From Euonymus europaeus (Eukaryota > Streptophyta > Magnoliopsida > Celastrales > Celastraceae): a stretch of 64,000 nucleotides of DNA. The position numbers and the translations under genes are program-made. The DNA lies in assembly GCA_963580455.1 (NCBI GenBank), contig OY756972.1:3239001-3303000 (forward strand). The letters run 5' to 3'. The notes under the pieces were generated by a model, which was not told the origin of the DNA, searched no databases, and saw only the letters and a list, made by a program, of their open reading frames with translations. This document shows positions 23,422 through 36,430 of the stretch, in pieces (the stretch's first letter is position 1; every line of letters starts with the position of its first letter).

Positions 23422-24782
23422 TTAATTCTTAGACCAAAATGCAAAAGTGACGACTCCATCACCCGCACGAAAGTAATGCACAATTCAACATGAAGCCAGA
23501 AACCAACCACAGGATAAATCAATTAGGAAACCAAACCACTCACTTCATGACATCTCCAGTAATTGTCTCCAGGAGATAAATCCTCAATGTCCTATTCGTA
23601 GCAGGATCAATCATGCGTATGCCATCTAAGCCAATCTGAAAACAAAAGTACACACCACTCAACTGAAAATCACAAACAATACAATGATAATCTAACCAGA
23701 AAAACATTGTGATGGAAGACAAACAACACACACTCAACCGAAACTACTCAAAGCATTACTTACTTCAATAGAGCCAAGCCACAAACTAATAGCAGTTTAA
23801 TAGCTTCATCAGTTCATTGAACTCATCAGTTAGATAGAAATAAAACGATAATGAAGAAAAAATTCAGCCACCTGGCAAAGAACATCCATGGTGGTCTGCC
23901 CTACACTTTCAGCCAAGAGCTTGACACGGAACTTCTAAACCCCACCCTTTACATCCTGCTGCGTATCTGCCTTGGGAACAGTCGTTTTAACGATCTTGCT
24001 GGAACCCGAAGTTGATGAATTCTCCTTGGCTGAGGGAACACTTATAGACCTTCCATTGTCATCAAACATAGTCCACGTAGAAGACTTTGAGTCCGTCCCC
24101 TGGGCAACATACCTAATCCCCGTATAAAGTACAGGGGAATCCTTGACCACTCGATTATATTAAGTAAAGCAAGAAGTAATTATCAAAAAGAGAGTACAGG
24201 TCAATCGCTGAGCCAATACAATAAACGGGAGCAGCAAGCAAGAAGGCAAGTCTGGGGAGCGGATTACATTCCCAAGGCCCCATTCAAACTGCCCTCCAAA
24301 CCTTTCATGCTTTGACAGGGATAGAAGAGTCCTCCATCCCTGCCTCCCATGTTAACAGAGACCCAAACCTATCTCTAGTCTCCACCAACTTACTGAAATT
24401 AAACTGGGGTTGTCTGCCCCAGTCCAAGTAACTCGATATCCAAAATTCAATTAATTTCAATTCAAGTATTCAACCAAACATATGAAGTTTTTTCCTTTTA
24501 AAATATTGAGAACAAACACTTTAATAATATGAGAAATATTATTAAAGCACATTATGAATATTCACTGATAGAATGCTAGATTTGTGGCATATTACCATAG
24601 AGATAAAAAAGTAAAGATACATAAATATACACGGGCGAAGGGTAGGCAATGATGAGGATTAAGGCCAGCATACAATTATAAGCACATACTGGCTTCTGGC
24701 TCTGTACTTGCTGGGTTTCTTCTCCAGTTGATGAAGCTTCGGCTATTGCTACTGGTAGTTCCTTTTTCTTTTGAGGTTTCAT
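23422..24782 (-). pseudogene. Decayed plant gene, possibly FYVE-family relative, truncated
   Basis: The first exon (24690-24782) encodes MKPQKKKELPVAIAEASSTG, then EETQQVQSQKP, and ends at a good GTATGT donor. A second exon region (23872-24150) encodes SPVLYTGIRYVAQGTDSKSS, then a stretch ending QQDVKGGV. An in-frame TAG at 23937-23935 follows, then KFRVKLLAESVGQTTMDVLC. A third (23544-23635) encodes IGLDGIRMIDPATNRTLRIY, then LLETITGDV. A fourth remnant (about 23424-23460) reads VTFAFWSKN and then runs into AT-rich repeat DNA. The stop, missing clean acceptors before exons 2 and 4, and loss of the C-terminus mark it as dead. The GIRMIDPATNRTLRIYPLE-type block looks like a PTB/PH-fold strand region. 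From memory it may belong to plant FYVE zinc-finger proteins, but no FYVE domain remains here, so the family is tentative. Confidence 0.6.
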
Positions 24783-25323
24783 CTTACCCGTCAAGCCTTC
24801 CCAGATAGAAACTCAATCTTCATTCTTCCACACCAATTCCCGGATTTCCTGAACCCCAAACGTGTCAGATTCCAACTTTCAATCAGCTTTTCGAACCTAA
24901 CGAATCCAGTTTGGGAAAGACCCACTATTTCAAGCTTCCACGTCAGAACCCAGATTTCCAAAACCCCAAACACGTCAAGAATTCAAGTTATACGTCTGAA
25001 ATTCATACCAAAATATAAGGATTTTGTCTGATTTAAAACCGTATTTGGATCTAAATACACTCAAAGATTGTCGATTTAATTGTCCGAATCTCAACTTGGA
25101 TCGGATAATTGTCCGATTTATTTATTCGGATTTATACTAGTCCAAATTTTGTTAACTAACTAGTTGAAAAATCCAATCAAATATTGATTTGGATATGAAA
25201 TATTTCGTAAACACTAATATTGTTTGATCCGAAATTGATTTTTGGCTACCCCTACTTTGAGCCATAAAACTATGAAAATTCATTCCTAGACTCTCCCATC
25301 CTCCCAATTCATGAACATCATTA
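24783..25323. other. Intergenic, former promoter side of the decayed gene
   Basis: No gene. Imperfect repeats of CCCAGATTTCC..AACCCCAAACACGTCA occur near 24838 and 24948. The stretch ends at the foldback element. Confidence 0.4.
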
Positions 25324-26392
25324 AATTTGAGGGCTAATATAACTTGTAATCATCGAAAGATAACCCGTGTTTCATTTTGATTATCGAAAGATAAAACGTT
25401 TCAACTTGATAACTTAGTTTTTCATTTTGTTCCAATCAAGTCACTCGGTCAGAATTTCTCAAATCCAGACAGCCAAAAAGGTAATGTGGCAGCTTGACTT
25501 GTTTCGATTGGTTCACGTGGAAAATGGTTGCCACGTGGTTAATACTACTTTCAGTTGCCGAAAGATAGCCCATGTGTCATTTTGGTCGCCGAAAGATAAA
25601 ACTTTTTAACTTGGTCACTTTTAACTTTTCATTTAGTTACAATCAAGCCATAATTTCTCAAATCCGAGCAACGAAAAGGGTGACGTGACAGTTTGACTTG
25701 CTTTCGATTGGTCCACGAGGAAAATGGTCACCACGTGAAAATATTTTGTAATTTTTTAAATTCAGAGCAATCATGAGAAGTGAAGGTCCACTTGCGAGAA
25801 CAATATGAATTAGTTGAATTTCTTCTGCTTAAATTGTTCTGCGATCGGGACAAAGCTCCAATGGAGGCGAATTGATTCGAAGCAAGAAGCTTAAGGTATG
25901 GATGATGTTGTAGGGTTTGATCTCTTAATTAAACCTAATTTCTGCTTCTTAGTTTGATTGCGGGATTGGTCGTGCCATTGAATGATGATTGCCCTTAGAG
26001 ACCGCACAAGAGCATTCTGGCAATGACACTCGGTGGCTAGTTTGACCGAGTGACTTTACTGGAACAAAATGAAAGTTAAGTGACTAAATTAAAATATTTT
26101 ATCTTTCAGTGGCCAAAATGAAATATGAGCAATCTTTCATTGACTAAAAGTAATATTAACTCATGCCAAATATTTTCACCTAGCGACTATTTTCCACGTG
26201 AATCAATCAAAACAAGTCAAACTGTCACATCACCATTTTTGCTGCCCGAATTTGAGAAATTCTGACCAGATGGTTTAACTGAAACAAAATGAAAAGTTAA
26301 GTTATCAAATTGAAACGTTTTATCTCTTGATAACCAAAATGAAACATTAGCTATTTTTCGATGACTAAAAGTTATATTAACTCCTAATTTGA
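25324..26392. mobile_element. Foldback/MULE-like element with ~400-bp terminal inverted repeats
   Basis: The element spans 25331-26385 (1055 bp). The left arm (about 25331-25740) and right arm (about 26025-26385) are inverted copies sharing TAATATAACTT, GATAAAACGTTTCAA, CAGAATTTCTCAAAT, GGTCCACGTGGAAAATGG-like and TTCATTTTGG blocks. Each arm is itself built of two diverged direct units of roughly 190 bp. Flanks share AATTTGA (25324-25330 and 26386-26392), compatible with a worn 9-bp MULE duplication. The ~280-bp centre has no transposase. Confidence 0.75.
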
Positions 26393-26763
26393 CGGAATGA
26401 AAAATCATATATACCCTTATTATCGAAAAAAGTAACCTTAGATAAAGAGGGAATGATATCCACTCTTTTAGGGGTGTATTTAAAAATTAAAAAAAAAATC
26501 CCAGTGCATTACGACCTCTGTGGTGTCAGGTGTGAGTGTGTGACTTAAATCAGGGCCCACTGAACAAAGAATAACAGTTTCATATTATTTGGTGTCCATT
26601 GATGCCCCTAATTCGGCCCAGGCCCATATTTTAACAGTTCGTGCATTGACCGACTGTTAAGTTTTGACAGTCGACATCTCGATAATTTTGCTTGAAGGCT
26701 GAAGCTGAGGTCTTTCGTTAGGCTGAAATTGGTCTGGTCCGACAGAGTCAAAAGGGGGAGAAA
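26393..26763. promoter_or_regulatory. Upstream region of VPS35
   Basis: A 370-bp gap between the foldback element and the VPS35 start codon. It must hold the promoter and 5' UTR. No clear TATA box was found. Confidence 0.35.
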
Positions 26764-29700
26764 ATGATGATCCTTAACGGAGCAGATGACGAAGAGAAAT
26801 GGATCGCAGAGGGGATCGCCGGTATTCAACACAACGCATTTTACATGCATCGCGCTTTGGTATCATTCACAATTCTCGATCTCTTCCGATCTAACCCTAG
26901 CATTTGTCTCCAAAAACACTTCAATTCTCAATTTTTGTTTCGTTTCAGGACGCAAACAACCTCAGAGAAGCTCTCAAGTACTCGGCTCAGATGCTGTCGG
27001 AGCTTCGAACTTCGAGGCTTTCTCCTCACAAATACTATGAACTCTGTAAATTCTCAACTCTCGTCTTGATTGATCGGATCATGTGATGCTTGGAGCTTTA
27101 GCTGATCTTCGTTTCCCTTCTTTTTTGGCATTAAGATATGCGAGCTTTTGATGAATTGAGGAAGCTGGAGATGTTCTTCAAGGACGAAAGCAAGCATGGA
27201 GTTGCAGTCGTAGATTTATACGAACTCGTACAACATGCTGGGAATATACTACCTAGACTGTAAGTAACATTGGCGTGGGAAATCATTTGATTTGATCATG
27301 GATTGCAACATTTTTATGTAACTTCATTTGAATTTCAATTATCGTAGATGAAGTTCTGGAATCTGGATAATTGATTTGATGTCTGCACAATAGGTAGTTA
27401 TGGATCAATGAGGTCATGAGATGAGAACGTCTCAACATAATATCTAATTTAAGAACTAATTTAACGATTCCTTTTTCTTTGTCTTTTTATACTTTCAAGA
27501 ATTATTCACATGATTGCTCTCATTTGTTGCCACTATGAATGCTATTCCATCTTAAACTCTTCCTTCATGGCCGAAAACATGGAGGCTGTGACTGAATGCA
27601 TATTGGTTGATCAATAAGTAGGATGAGGTATTCTTAACACAACAGTGAATTTAATACCTCCTTGTCTGTTGTCTTTTTTGTCTTTCGAGTATTCATCCTT
27701 CTATTCATTTATTTTTACCATTATGAATAAACATTCTTTAAAATCCAAAAGGTTACAGTAAAGGCACATTTGTAGATCTATTATTGATAAAGTCATGTAA
27801 GATGATCGAAATTTCAATATGATCACAAACCTGATGTTTCCTTGTCTCTTGATCTGTTCTTTCTACTTTGTACTGCTTTCATATTATTGCATAGCTGCCT
27901 CTTTCTTCGCTGTTGGAAATATCTGGTGAATGCACATTTGTAGATCATTATTTGTTTAAAAGTTGAGAGTTAAAATCAGATGCTGTATATTTGCTAGAAT
28001 AAGTGATGTAAAACAGTCAGTGTGCTTCTGAATTTTAGATCTCTTTTATGGCAGCTTCTTCAAAGCTGAACCTGATAAATGGCTGGTTTTTGTTTTGAGT
28101 TTGACTTCTGCAATTGCTTATGTTTAATATGTATTAAAACCTTCCCCCGTTCAGATTTTATTTTATGCGTTAACTACTATTGAAACATTTTGAAACTCCA
28201 GTAAGGAATTTTCGTTTGTGTGTGTAAGTGCATATAAATCATTGGGTATTGACTTTGAATCTGTAAGGTTGCCTTTATCATACTCTAATATAATGTTGTA
28301 AAACTCGTTAGGCGGTTCACGGGGAGTGGGGATTAATTGGGTTTTTAAATTAATATATATATATATGCAATACACATCCCATAAATTCAAGTATCCAACA
28401 CATACAAATTTGAAATTTCAAAAAGTCAAAAACAAAAGAAACATGATTAATCAAACAAAAATATCATTGTGGCTTGTGATTTTAATTTTTTAAGTTTCTC
28501 TATTAAAAGTTAATATCAACCAGGCGGGTTAGGCGGGGACTAGTCGGGTTAATTGGGTCCTAGGCGGTTTGGCCGTCTACTGCCCTCGCCTAGGGCCTAG
28601 GTGAGGCGACAGGCCACGACTAGGGGCTACCTACGCGAATTTTTGCAATACTGCTCTAATGGTGTTTACTGAGTAGTTCGGTGCTCTACAATTTAGGATT
28701 TGATGTTATTAATCAATAATTGATAATCTACATATCTAGGTAGATAACTATCTAATACTGTTAAACTAACTATGTTTGATGTCTGCATTCTACTTTTCTC
28801 TCTGAGCGTTTCCTCTTGAGTTGTTGTTTCTACTGAAACTCTTATCTCTATAAACACATTTGAAGTTTCCATTGTTTATTCGGCAGGTATCTCCTATGTA
28901 CGGTAGGATCTGTATACATCAAAACGAAGGATGCACCTGCTAAGGATGTCCTTAAAGATCTTGTGGAAATGTGTCGAGGAGTTCAGCATCCAATTCGTGG
29001 ACTCTTTCTTAGAAGTTACCTTTCTCAAATTAGCCGGGATAAGTTGCAGGATATTGGGTCTCAGTATGAAGGGTAAGAAGATTATCTGGTTAAGTTCCAT
29101 TCTTTCTGTTTCGAAGAGTGAAGTTTTTAGTTGGCTGTAGTCGATTGCTGCAAGTTCCATTTCTCTCTTACATTATATTTTAAGCAATGTTTTCTAGTGT
29201 TGTAGATCAACTAATATAAAGTTTTTTAAATGACCCTGTTGAGGCAAGTGCTCAGTTATAGAAAATATGCAATTTAATGTCGTCTCTGTTGTCTTATTAA
29301 GGATCAAAACAAATTTTGAATGTCATTTCATATTTATACAGTAACTTGATGAATATATGATGAATTTGATCTCATTCAGATCATTAATTTTCTTTTTGTA
29401 AGTTCAAACCATATTACTTGATATGTTGAATATGTATTGGGGTGCTTTTGTGATCATATTTATGTTTGAATTTGCTGATGAATTCTTGCAGAGATGTTGG
29501 TGCTGTCATGGATGCTGTAGAATTTTTGCTTGAAAATTTCACTGAGATGAACAAACTGTGGGTTCGAATGCAGCATCAGGTCTAACTATTGTCTTTGAAC
29601 CGTCTCTTGTTTTGACATGTATGGACCACAGTACTTGCATGCCACTGAGGTGAAATGAATTGTGAGGGCATAATTTTTTGCCATGCAGGTGTTTTGTTGC

Positions 29701-32700
29701 TTGTGAAATCATTCATACTCTTTGGTGATCCTGAGTTGAAGCCTTCAATTGGGATTTCTGGTCTGCAGGGACCTGGTCGTGTGAGAGAGAAGCGGGAAAA
29801 AGAAAGAAGCGAGCTTCGTGATCTTGTAATATGAAGGATCTGACCCTATCACTTGCTGAAAGAGTATTTTTTTTCATGTAATTGCACAAGAAGTCGTGCT
29901 CCTGAACCTTCATATCTTCCTTATCAGGTGGGGAAGAACCTTCATGTTCTCAGTCAGATAGATGGTGTGGACCTTGAGATGTACAGAGACACAGTCCTTT
30001 CCAGAGTCTTGGAGCAGGTGTTGTAATCTAGTTCACATCTTGGCTGCTTCTTTTTTCTTAGGTTCAGAAACCTATGATGTCTTAGCATGCTCCATTATTA
30101 GTTTTAACTCTTCAATTCAATTTGGTTGTGCAGGTTGTTAACTGTAAAGATGAGCTCGCGCAGTATTATTTGATGGACTGCATAATTCAGGTCTTTCCAG
30201 ATGAGTATCATTTACAAACCCTTGAGACATTATTGGGGGCTTGCCCCCAGCTTCAGGTAGGCAATATGAATTGTATCAAGAAATTCATAAATATGAGTTT
30301 TCTTATCCTTGACTTGATTGTCTTTGATGTAGATATTTTGAAATGTAGAATTTGAATTTTATTTTAAATAAATGCAGGATTTGATAATTTCTTAAATTTT
30401 TGGAATCCCTATTAGATTTTTCTTGGGTGGGTGGGGGAGTTGACTATTATCTTGTCAAGCAATGGAACAATGATCATAGCTAGTTGTAAATAGTGCCTTG
30501 GAGGGTCATTCAGTGAATCACGCTTGGTAGTGGCTTGTTTGAATTTCTATTTTCTTTAGTTTCTTTAGAACATTCCCCCCAACACTTGATAATTACCTTC
30601 TGATTAAAAAAAGGGCTTCAAGAAGAGTTTTTTTAATGTATATTTTATGATCCCTTACTAGTGATGCATGTAAAAGGATGAGCACCTGAGAGTCTGGTTT
30701 CAAGAGATTGATGACAATGATGATGTTGCTGAGATACTTACCCTCCAGGCATGCTAGCTGCCAGGATTCTCTAGTGGCTGCTAATGTCTGTGCTTTATGG
30801 AGTTTTTTACTGCCAACTTCTTGAAACCAGCCTCAAGTTCATCTTCGCATGTGTTACTGGTAAGTGGTAAGGGATCATTTGAGATAAATTTTTAATCAGA
30901 GAACTTTATACAATGTGAATCTTTTCACATCTCTTTTTAAAGTCCTTAAAGTATATTGTTACCATTTTCATCAAAGCCTTTATCTCCAACAACTTTAGGG
31001 TCTGCCGCGTGAATCCACATGAGAAATTAGTGTGAATGCACCACAATCTCCTCCAACATTCAGTGCTACAATCTCGACTAGTACTATAGAGTTTGTCCTT
31101 TACTTTCACATCCATCCATAGCTTTTGGGTTTTCCCCTTCTTTTTTAATGTCTCATTCTTAAATGATTTCAACTCATTATTTGTTTTAAAAAATTACAAG
31201 CAAACATCTGGTCTAGTGATAGAGTTGCAGCTGTGCAATCTAGAGGGCACGGGTTCAATTCTTGGAAACAGTCTTCCTACATATTATGTGGGATAAGGTC
31301 GTACATTTTGTCTATCCTGGCCCCCACCCACCACGGGAGCCTTGTGCACGTGAGTTGTTTACTTGATTTTATTATTGGAATTTTTTTTATCTCTTATGCT
31401 TTAATGGTTTGGGAAAAGTGCTTGTTGAGAGGAGCTTCACTTATGTTATAAATCTGTATGTGTGACGATTCTGATTACAGGAATTCTGTGGTTTTTGCTT
31501 CTTATGTTGTTTGCTCTCTTTTGAATTGTGAGATGTAATAAGGGACAATGATCTTAGACAGTTAATGGCATATTTTGTGTTCCATTATTTTGGTTTTCAG
31601 CCAACAGTTGACATCAAGACAGTGCTATCTGAACTGATGGAGCGATTGTCGAATTATGCTGCTTCCAGTCCTGACGTGAGTTATTTACATGCTTTGTCTT
31701 GATGAGGCTTACTTCTGCTTTTTTGTTTGACTACAAATATTTCTTCCAGGTTTTGCCTGAATTCCTGCAAGTTGAAGCTTTTGCCAAATTGAGTAGTGCC
31801 ATTGGGAAGGTAACAGACTATTCTGTGAAACTCTGTTAAGTTGAGAAACTCTTCTATAGGAACAAATGTAAACTGATGAAATTTTAAGTGAAACAGTTTT
31901 GATTTATGTAGAAGCTTTTGCTAGATTGAATTGTGTCATTTGGTTATATTTGTTTCTATTGAAGTTTCTGATTGCGAGTATAGGTTTCTTAACTACATAA
32001 GTTGTAACCCACTGTCAGGTCATAGAAGCACAGGTTGACATGCCTATTGTTGGAGCCATAACGCTGTATGTTTCTCTTCTTTCATTCACTCTCCGAGTTC
32101 ATCCTGATAGGCTTGATTATGTGGATCAAGTACTGGTATGTCATCTATTAAATATAATATATTAGCCTTGTCTGAGCATCCATATATTTTGTTTAAAACA
32201 TTGCATGGAACATGAAAGTAGCTGGCCAACAGCTTTCTTTTCAACTTGCCTTCATCTTCATTTGGCTTTCCATGCCACGTGAATTGCATGGAACTAATTT
32301 GACCTGACCATTAATCTCACTCTTTGCATTTTATAGGGAGCATGTGTCAAGAAGCTCTCTGGCACTCCAAAGCTTGAAGTCAGTAGAGCAACAAAACAAA
32401 TTGTTGCACTACTGAGTGCTCCATTGGAGAAGTACAATGACATTGTCACCGCCTTGACACTTTCTAATTATCCTCATGTGATGGACCATCTTGATAATGA
32501 AACGAATAAAGTCATGGCAATGGTTATAATTCAAAGCATTATGAGAAATACTACTTGCATTTCTACAGCTGACAAGGTAATCAGTCTTTAGCTAATATAA
32601 TACGTCTTCTCTTTTTCCCCTTTAATAATGGGGTGATTGTGTGTATCGTTATGTGTAGGTTGAGGTGTTGTTCGAATTGATAAAAGGGCTAATTAAGGAT

Positions 32701-35642
32701 TTGGATGAAACTGCTGCAGATGAGGTGCATTTCTAGAAGACATCTGCATTAAAAGACTTCGTCCTTGTGTATTAAATATGTAGTTATGGTGACTTGCTTT
32801 GAAATTCCCTCTTGATCCACTTGAATTCTTATTTCATTTTGAATTAACCTTACCTTCTTGACATGGCTCTCTCTTTTTGTGCTTCATTTATTCAAATATA
32901 ACAGTTCTTTTTTTTTTTTCTGTACTTTCCTGGTAGCTTGATGAAGAGGATTTCAAGGAAGAGCAAAATTCCGTTGCTCGCCTTATACACATGGCTTACA
33001 ATGATGAGCCGGAGGAAATGTTTAAGGTATGTAGCTTCTGGTTATATGACGATTCTTTTGGTGCCTAGGTTAAACTTCTTTTGTCTAGTTTTCTACCTTG
33101 ATTTTTAATGGGGTGAGTAGGGTAGTGTACATTTTATGCTTTGAATCGGCTTAAAAGTCCAAATATTGCCCTAGCCTTGAAGGGAATGAACCATGCAAGT
33201 GAAGCAATGCTATAAAAACTGGGAGAGGTAGGGTTCTGGTCTTCAGGTGAGATTTAATTCATGGAAATTCCCATTTTTATCCATGGAAGGGTCAAAAGCT
33301 TGAGTGGGCATGTGGGCATTTTTCTTCCTTTGTGTCACTTGCTTTTATTACTGTGCTTGTGGGTTTAGCCATGTGTTAATTGGACCTTGTATTTGCTCTC
33401 TTCTTCGGCCTTATTTTTTTGGTGATTTTCTTATACGCGTATATAAACTTTTTCCCTTTCCCCCTCCCTTTTCTTTTTGATTGTTTATTCAACTTCAGAT
33501 TATCTGTACGGTGAGGAAGCATATAATGACAGGAGGGCCAAAACGGTTGCCTTTTACAGTTCCGGCGCTTGTATTTTCTGCACTCAGGGTATATTTCTTT
33601 CTCCTGCAAATTGTGGCAAACTGTTTTGTGCAATTTAGGCCGTTCCATAACATGAGTGCATTGCTTAGATAAAATCATTCCAGTGTTGATACTTCTAATT
33701 GCATGATTGTTTATGCTTTTTCAAGGATTGAAGGTTATATTAGTTTGTTGTGCCAGACTGTGAATTTGACTTCTGTTGATACGCAGACTTCCGTGGCTCA
33801 GGCTCTTAAAACAAATAGTTTGAGAAGGAATATGAAGTTGTACAGAAGTTTAATTTCACTTTTATTATCCGTTGAGTCTTTAGCATGACTATCTCCACAA
33901 TACAACATCAATACTATTTATGTGCAAGTTTTGTTTGAAAAAACTTTAGTATCAACTTTTCAGCTGAAGAGCTGTTTAAAATTCCATTTGTGGCTTTTAG
34001 CTGGTCAGGCAATTGCAAGTTCAAGATGGAGATGTAGTGGGAGAAGAAGTTCCTGCTACACCGAAGAAAATTTTTCAGCTTTTAAATGAGGTAAGTTTTT
34101 CTTCATATATATTGTTGCAGTGGAGAATGTGGCACTTGATTCCTGATGTAACTAGACATTGTCTTGTAGCAGATCCTGAAGAAGAGGTTTTTGGTTATCG
34201 CATGGTTACATTACTGACAAAAGATTCTAGCAATTTAACTTACTTTGTGAATCCCCCATGGTCTTATTTCAGACGATTGAGGCTCTTTCATACATTCCTA
34301 CACCTGAGCTAGCATTGCGGCTGTACTTGCAATGTGCTGAGGTATGGTCCATGTTGGTATCCCCAAAAAAAGTAAATGATTTCTGTGCAATTTCTGATAA
34401 GTAATAATGTAGGATGAACTTTTTAAATTTAGCCGCTATTGCACTTCCAATGCATGACATGTAAATACCAGTGTTGTGCCTTCATTGTATTTCTTGTGGC
34501 ACACGACTCAAGATTACATTTTCTTAAACAACTGTTGTTGAAATTTAATTTTATGTTTCTGACCTTATTTTATTTTGTTATGTTACCTTGCTGATCAGGC
34601 TGCAAATGACTGTGATCTTGAGCCTGTTGCCTATGAGTTTTTTACTCAGGCATTCATGTTATATGAAGAGGAAGTAGCGGTAATTGCTCTAGAATCAGTT
34701 TTCTCTGTTCAGATTTAGTAAATGATGGATGGATGGATCATATTTAGCCAGTTCTAAGTAACAAAACTCGCTTTCAGGACTCAAAGGCCCAGGTGACAGC
34801 AATACATCTAATAATTGGGACACTACAAAGGATGAATGCTTTTGGTGTTGAGAACAGGGATACTTTGACACACAAGGCCACTGGGGTATGATGCAAGAGC
34901 CTTGATCTAATTTGGGTTTGTCGATCTCTTTTCTTGAATATATATTCATTTCCTTTTGCCACCCATGGCCAGTATTCTGCAAAGCTCTTGAAGAAGCCTG
35001 ATCAGTGCAGAGCTGTTTATGCTTGCTCGCATCTATTTTGGGTTGATGATCAGGATGGAATCAAAGATGGAGAAAGGTGCATTGTCTTTTGCATAACATC
35101 AATTCAGTGCCTTTTATTTATCAAGGAAAAAAAGACAACGCTTACCTTTTTAGTGTTGCTCTTGTTTTTAAAATGGTTTTCATTAGTCATAGTCTCGTAG
35201 ATGCGACCCTTACTCAGGCTGTTTCATTATCTTAGGGTCTTGCTTTGCCTGAAGCGTGCCTTGAGGATTGCAAATGCCGCTCAACAGATGGCCAGTGTTA
35301 CAAGGGGTATTAGTGGGCCAGTCACACTGTTTGTTGAAATACTAAACAAGTGGGTATCTTTACCGTATACCCTTTTGTATGTGCTGTAGTTGCTACTGTT
35401 TGATTTAATTACAATTCACGGGATGCTTCAGGTACATATACTTTTTTGAGAAAGGAAACCCTCAGATCACAAGTACAGCTATTCAGAGCCTCATTGAATT
35501 AATCACTGCTGAGATGCAAAGTGATTCTATAACCCCTGATCCAGCTTCAGATGCCTTTTTTGCTAGCACATTACGGTATATCCGGTTCCAGAAACAGAAA
35601 GGTGGTATAATGGGTGAGAAATATGATTCTATGAAGGTCTGA
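26764..35642 (+). CDS. VPS35: Vacuolar protein sorting-associated protein 35 (retromer core)
   Basis: Twenty-two GT-AG exons join in frame to 791 aa, full length for plant VPS35. Exons: 26764-26859, 26949-27045, 27136-27259, 28887-29072, 29492-29579, 29769-29825, 29928-30017, 30134-30256, 31601-31675, 31750-31809, 32019-32135, 32337-32576, 32659-32724, 32937-33026, 33499-33588, 34001-34090, 34273-34341, 34599-34679, 34778-34885, 34973-35076, 35236-35349, 35432-35642. VPS35 is the alpha-solenoid scaffold of retromer; it binds VPS26 and VPS29 on endosomes and recycles vacuolar sorting receptors. The N-terminus has [20 protein letters not shown], then the conserved PRLYLL motif at about residues 103-108 (needed for VPS26 binding), [20 protein letters not shown] and [10 protein letters not shown]. 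The C-terminus has [19 protein letters not shown] and [18 protein letters not shown]. The first of two adjacent ATGs is taken. No damage. Confidence 0.95.
28283..28661. mobile_element. hAT-like MITE in VPS35 intron 3
   Basis: The element at 28291-28653 (363 bp) is flanked by CTCTAATA and CTCTAATG (28283-28290 and 28654-28661), an 8-bp duplication with one change. Inverted ends: TAATGTTGTAAAACTCG on the left, and CAGTATTGCAAAAATTCG read inward on the right. The inner part is rich in AGGCGG and CCTAGG words. Intron 3 is the longest in the gene (1627 bp), partly because of this insertion. Confidence 0.7.
31205..31350 (+). mobile_element. tRNA-derived SINE (Au-like) in VPS35 intron 8
   Basis: An A box TGGTCTAGTGA (31209-31219) and B box GGTTCAATTCT (31252-31262) sit 32 bp apart, each one base from the RNA polymerase III consensus. 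They are followed by GTGGGATAAGGTCGTACATT, TATCCTGGCCCCCACCC and GGGAGCCTTGTGCACG, as in plant Au-type SINEs. It lies in the sense direction in intron 8. No clear target duplication was seen. Confidence 0.7.
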
Positions 35643-35991
35643 CTTGCCAGAGTGAAGGGAAATGAGGCCAATTATGTTGAGCAAGTTCATTAAATGGGAA
35701 AGAAATGCTATGGGAAGGCCTAATGTTCATCCAGCTCTGGCGGAATTCGCCATGTTTAAATGGCTATGCATTTTACAAGAGTAGAGAGCTGGTAAATTAA
35801 CATTTTTGTCATACGTTCTCTTGTAAGCATTCTTGTGAATGGGCAATTGTCTTGTGAAAGAAAGAATAAAATCAAACTACAGTATATCATTCATTGAAGT
35901 TTTCAACTTCCGAATTTGTGTTTCTGGTTCATTCGAAACTCACGAGCTTTGTAGTATTCTTGTTGAACTTCTTGAGAGGTGTTGCTTAAAT

Positions 35992-36022
35992 GGGGGGGGG
36001 GGGGCGGGGGAGGAGGGGGGGG
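35992..36022. repeat. Poly-G / G-rich tract
   Basis: About 30 bp that are nearly all G, with one C and a few A. On the minus strand it makes an artificial proline run. Length may be unreliable in assembly. Confidence 0.9.
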
Positions 36023-36329
36023 TTGCAAGGGGTCATATGCAGTCTGTTTTTTACTCATCTGTTGGTGCTCTTCACTAATTACCGTCTCCCTTTGTTGATG
36101 TCCATGATAAGATTTCTGTTTTTTGTTGTTGGTCACGTATATGATGTAATGATCCTTAATTTTTGTGATCTCCGGTGTCGAAATGTGGTGTGACCCTTTG
36201 CAAATAAAATTCTGGTATGTTCTCTTATCATTTGCTATTTCTTGCACGAAACCGTCAAGATGATGGATTAATATTTGAGAAAATTGGAGGGCTTTTTACT
36301 CTTGGCCGAAAACTCGCTCCTGGGACTAA

Positions 36330-36430
36330 AGAACTGCATTTCCGGCGAATGAGGGAAATTTTCTGTCTGTTGCTCCGGCCCCTATCGACAGCTTAAGCGT
36401 TGCAACTGAGTTTAGACCTGAGGGAAAAAA
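36330..36430. pseudogene. Diverged relic of the small ORF at 44.24 kb
   Basis: On the minus strand SKLSCNA, then a stop, is readable; on the plus strand QLSLDLRE. The DNA aligns with 44300-44375 (shared TTGCAACTGAGTTTAGAC and TTTCTGT(CT)GTTGCTC). Function unknown. Confidence 0.4.

Noticed and set aside
31205..31350. tRNA gene in VPS35 intron 8
   Set aside because: A and B boxes are present, but no cloverleaf fits and the downstream sequence is that of an Au-like SINE.
35903..36247. 114-codon minus-strand frame with a run of prolines
   Set aside because: The run comes from the poly-G tract at 35992-36022; it is low complexity in the VPS35 3' region.
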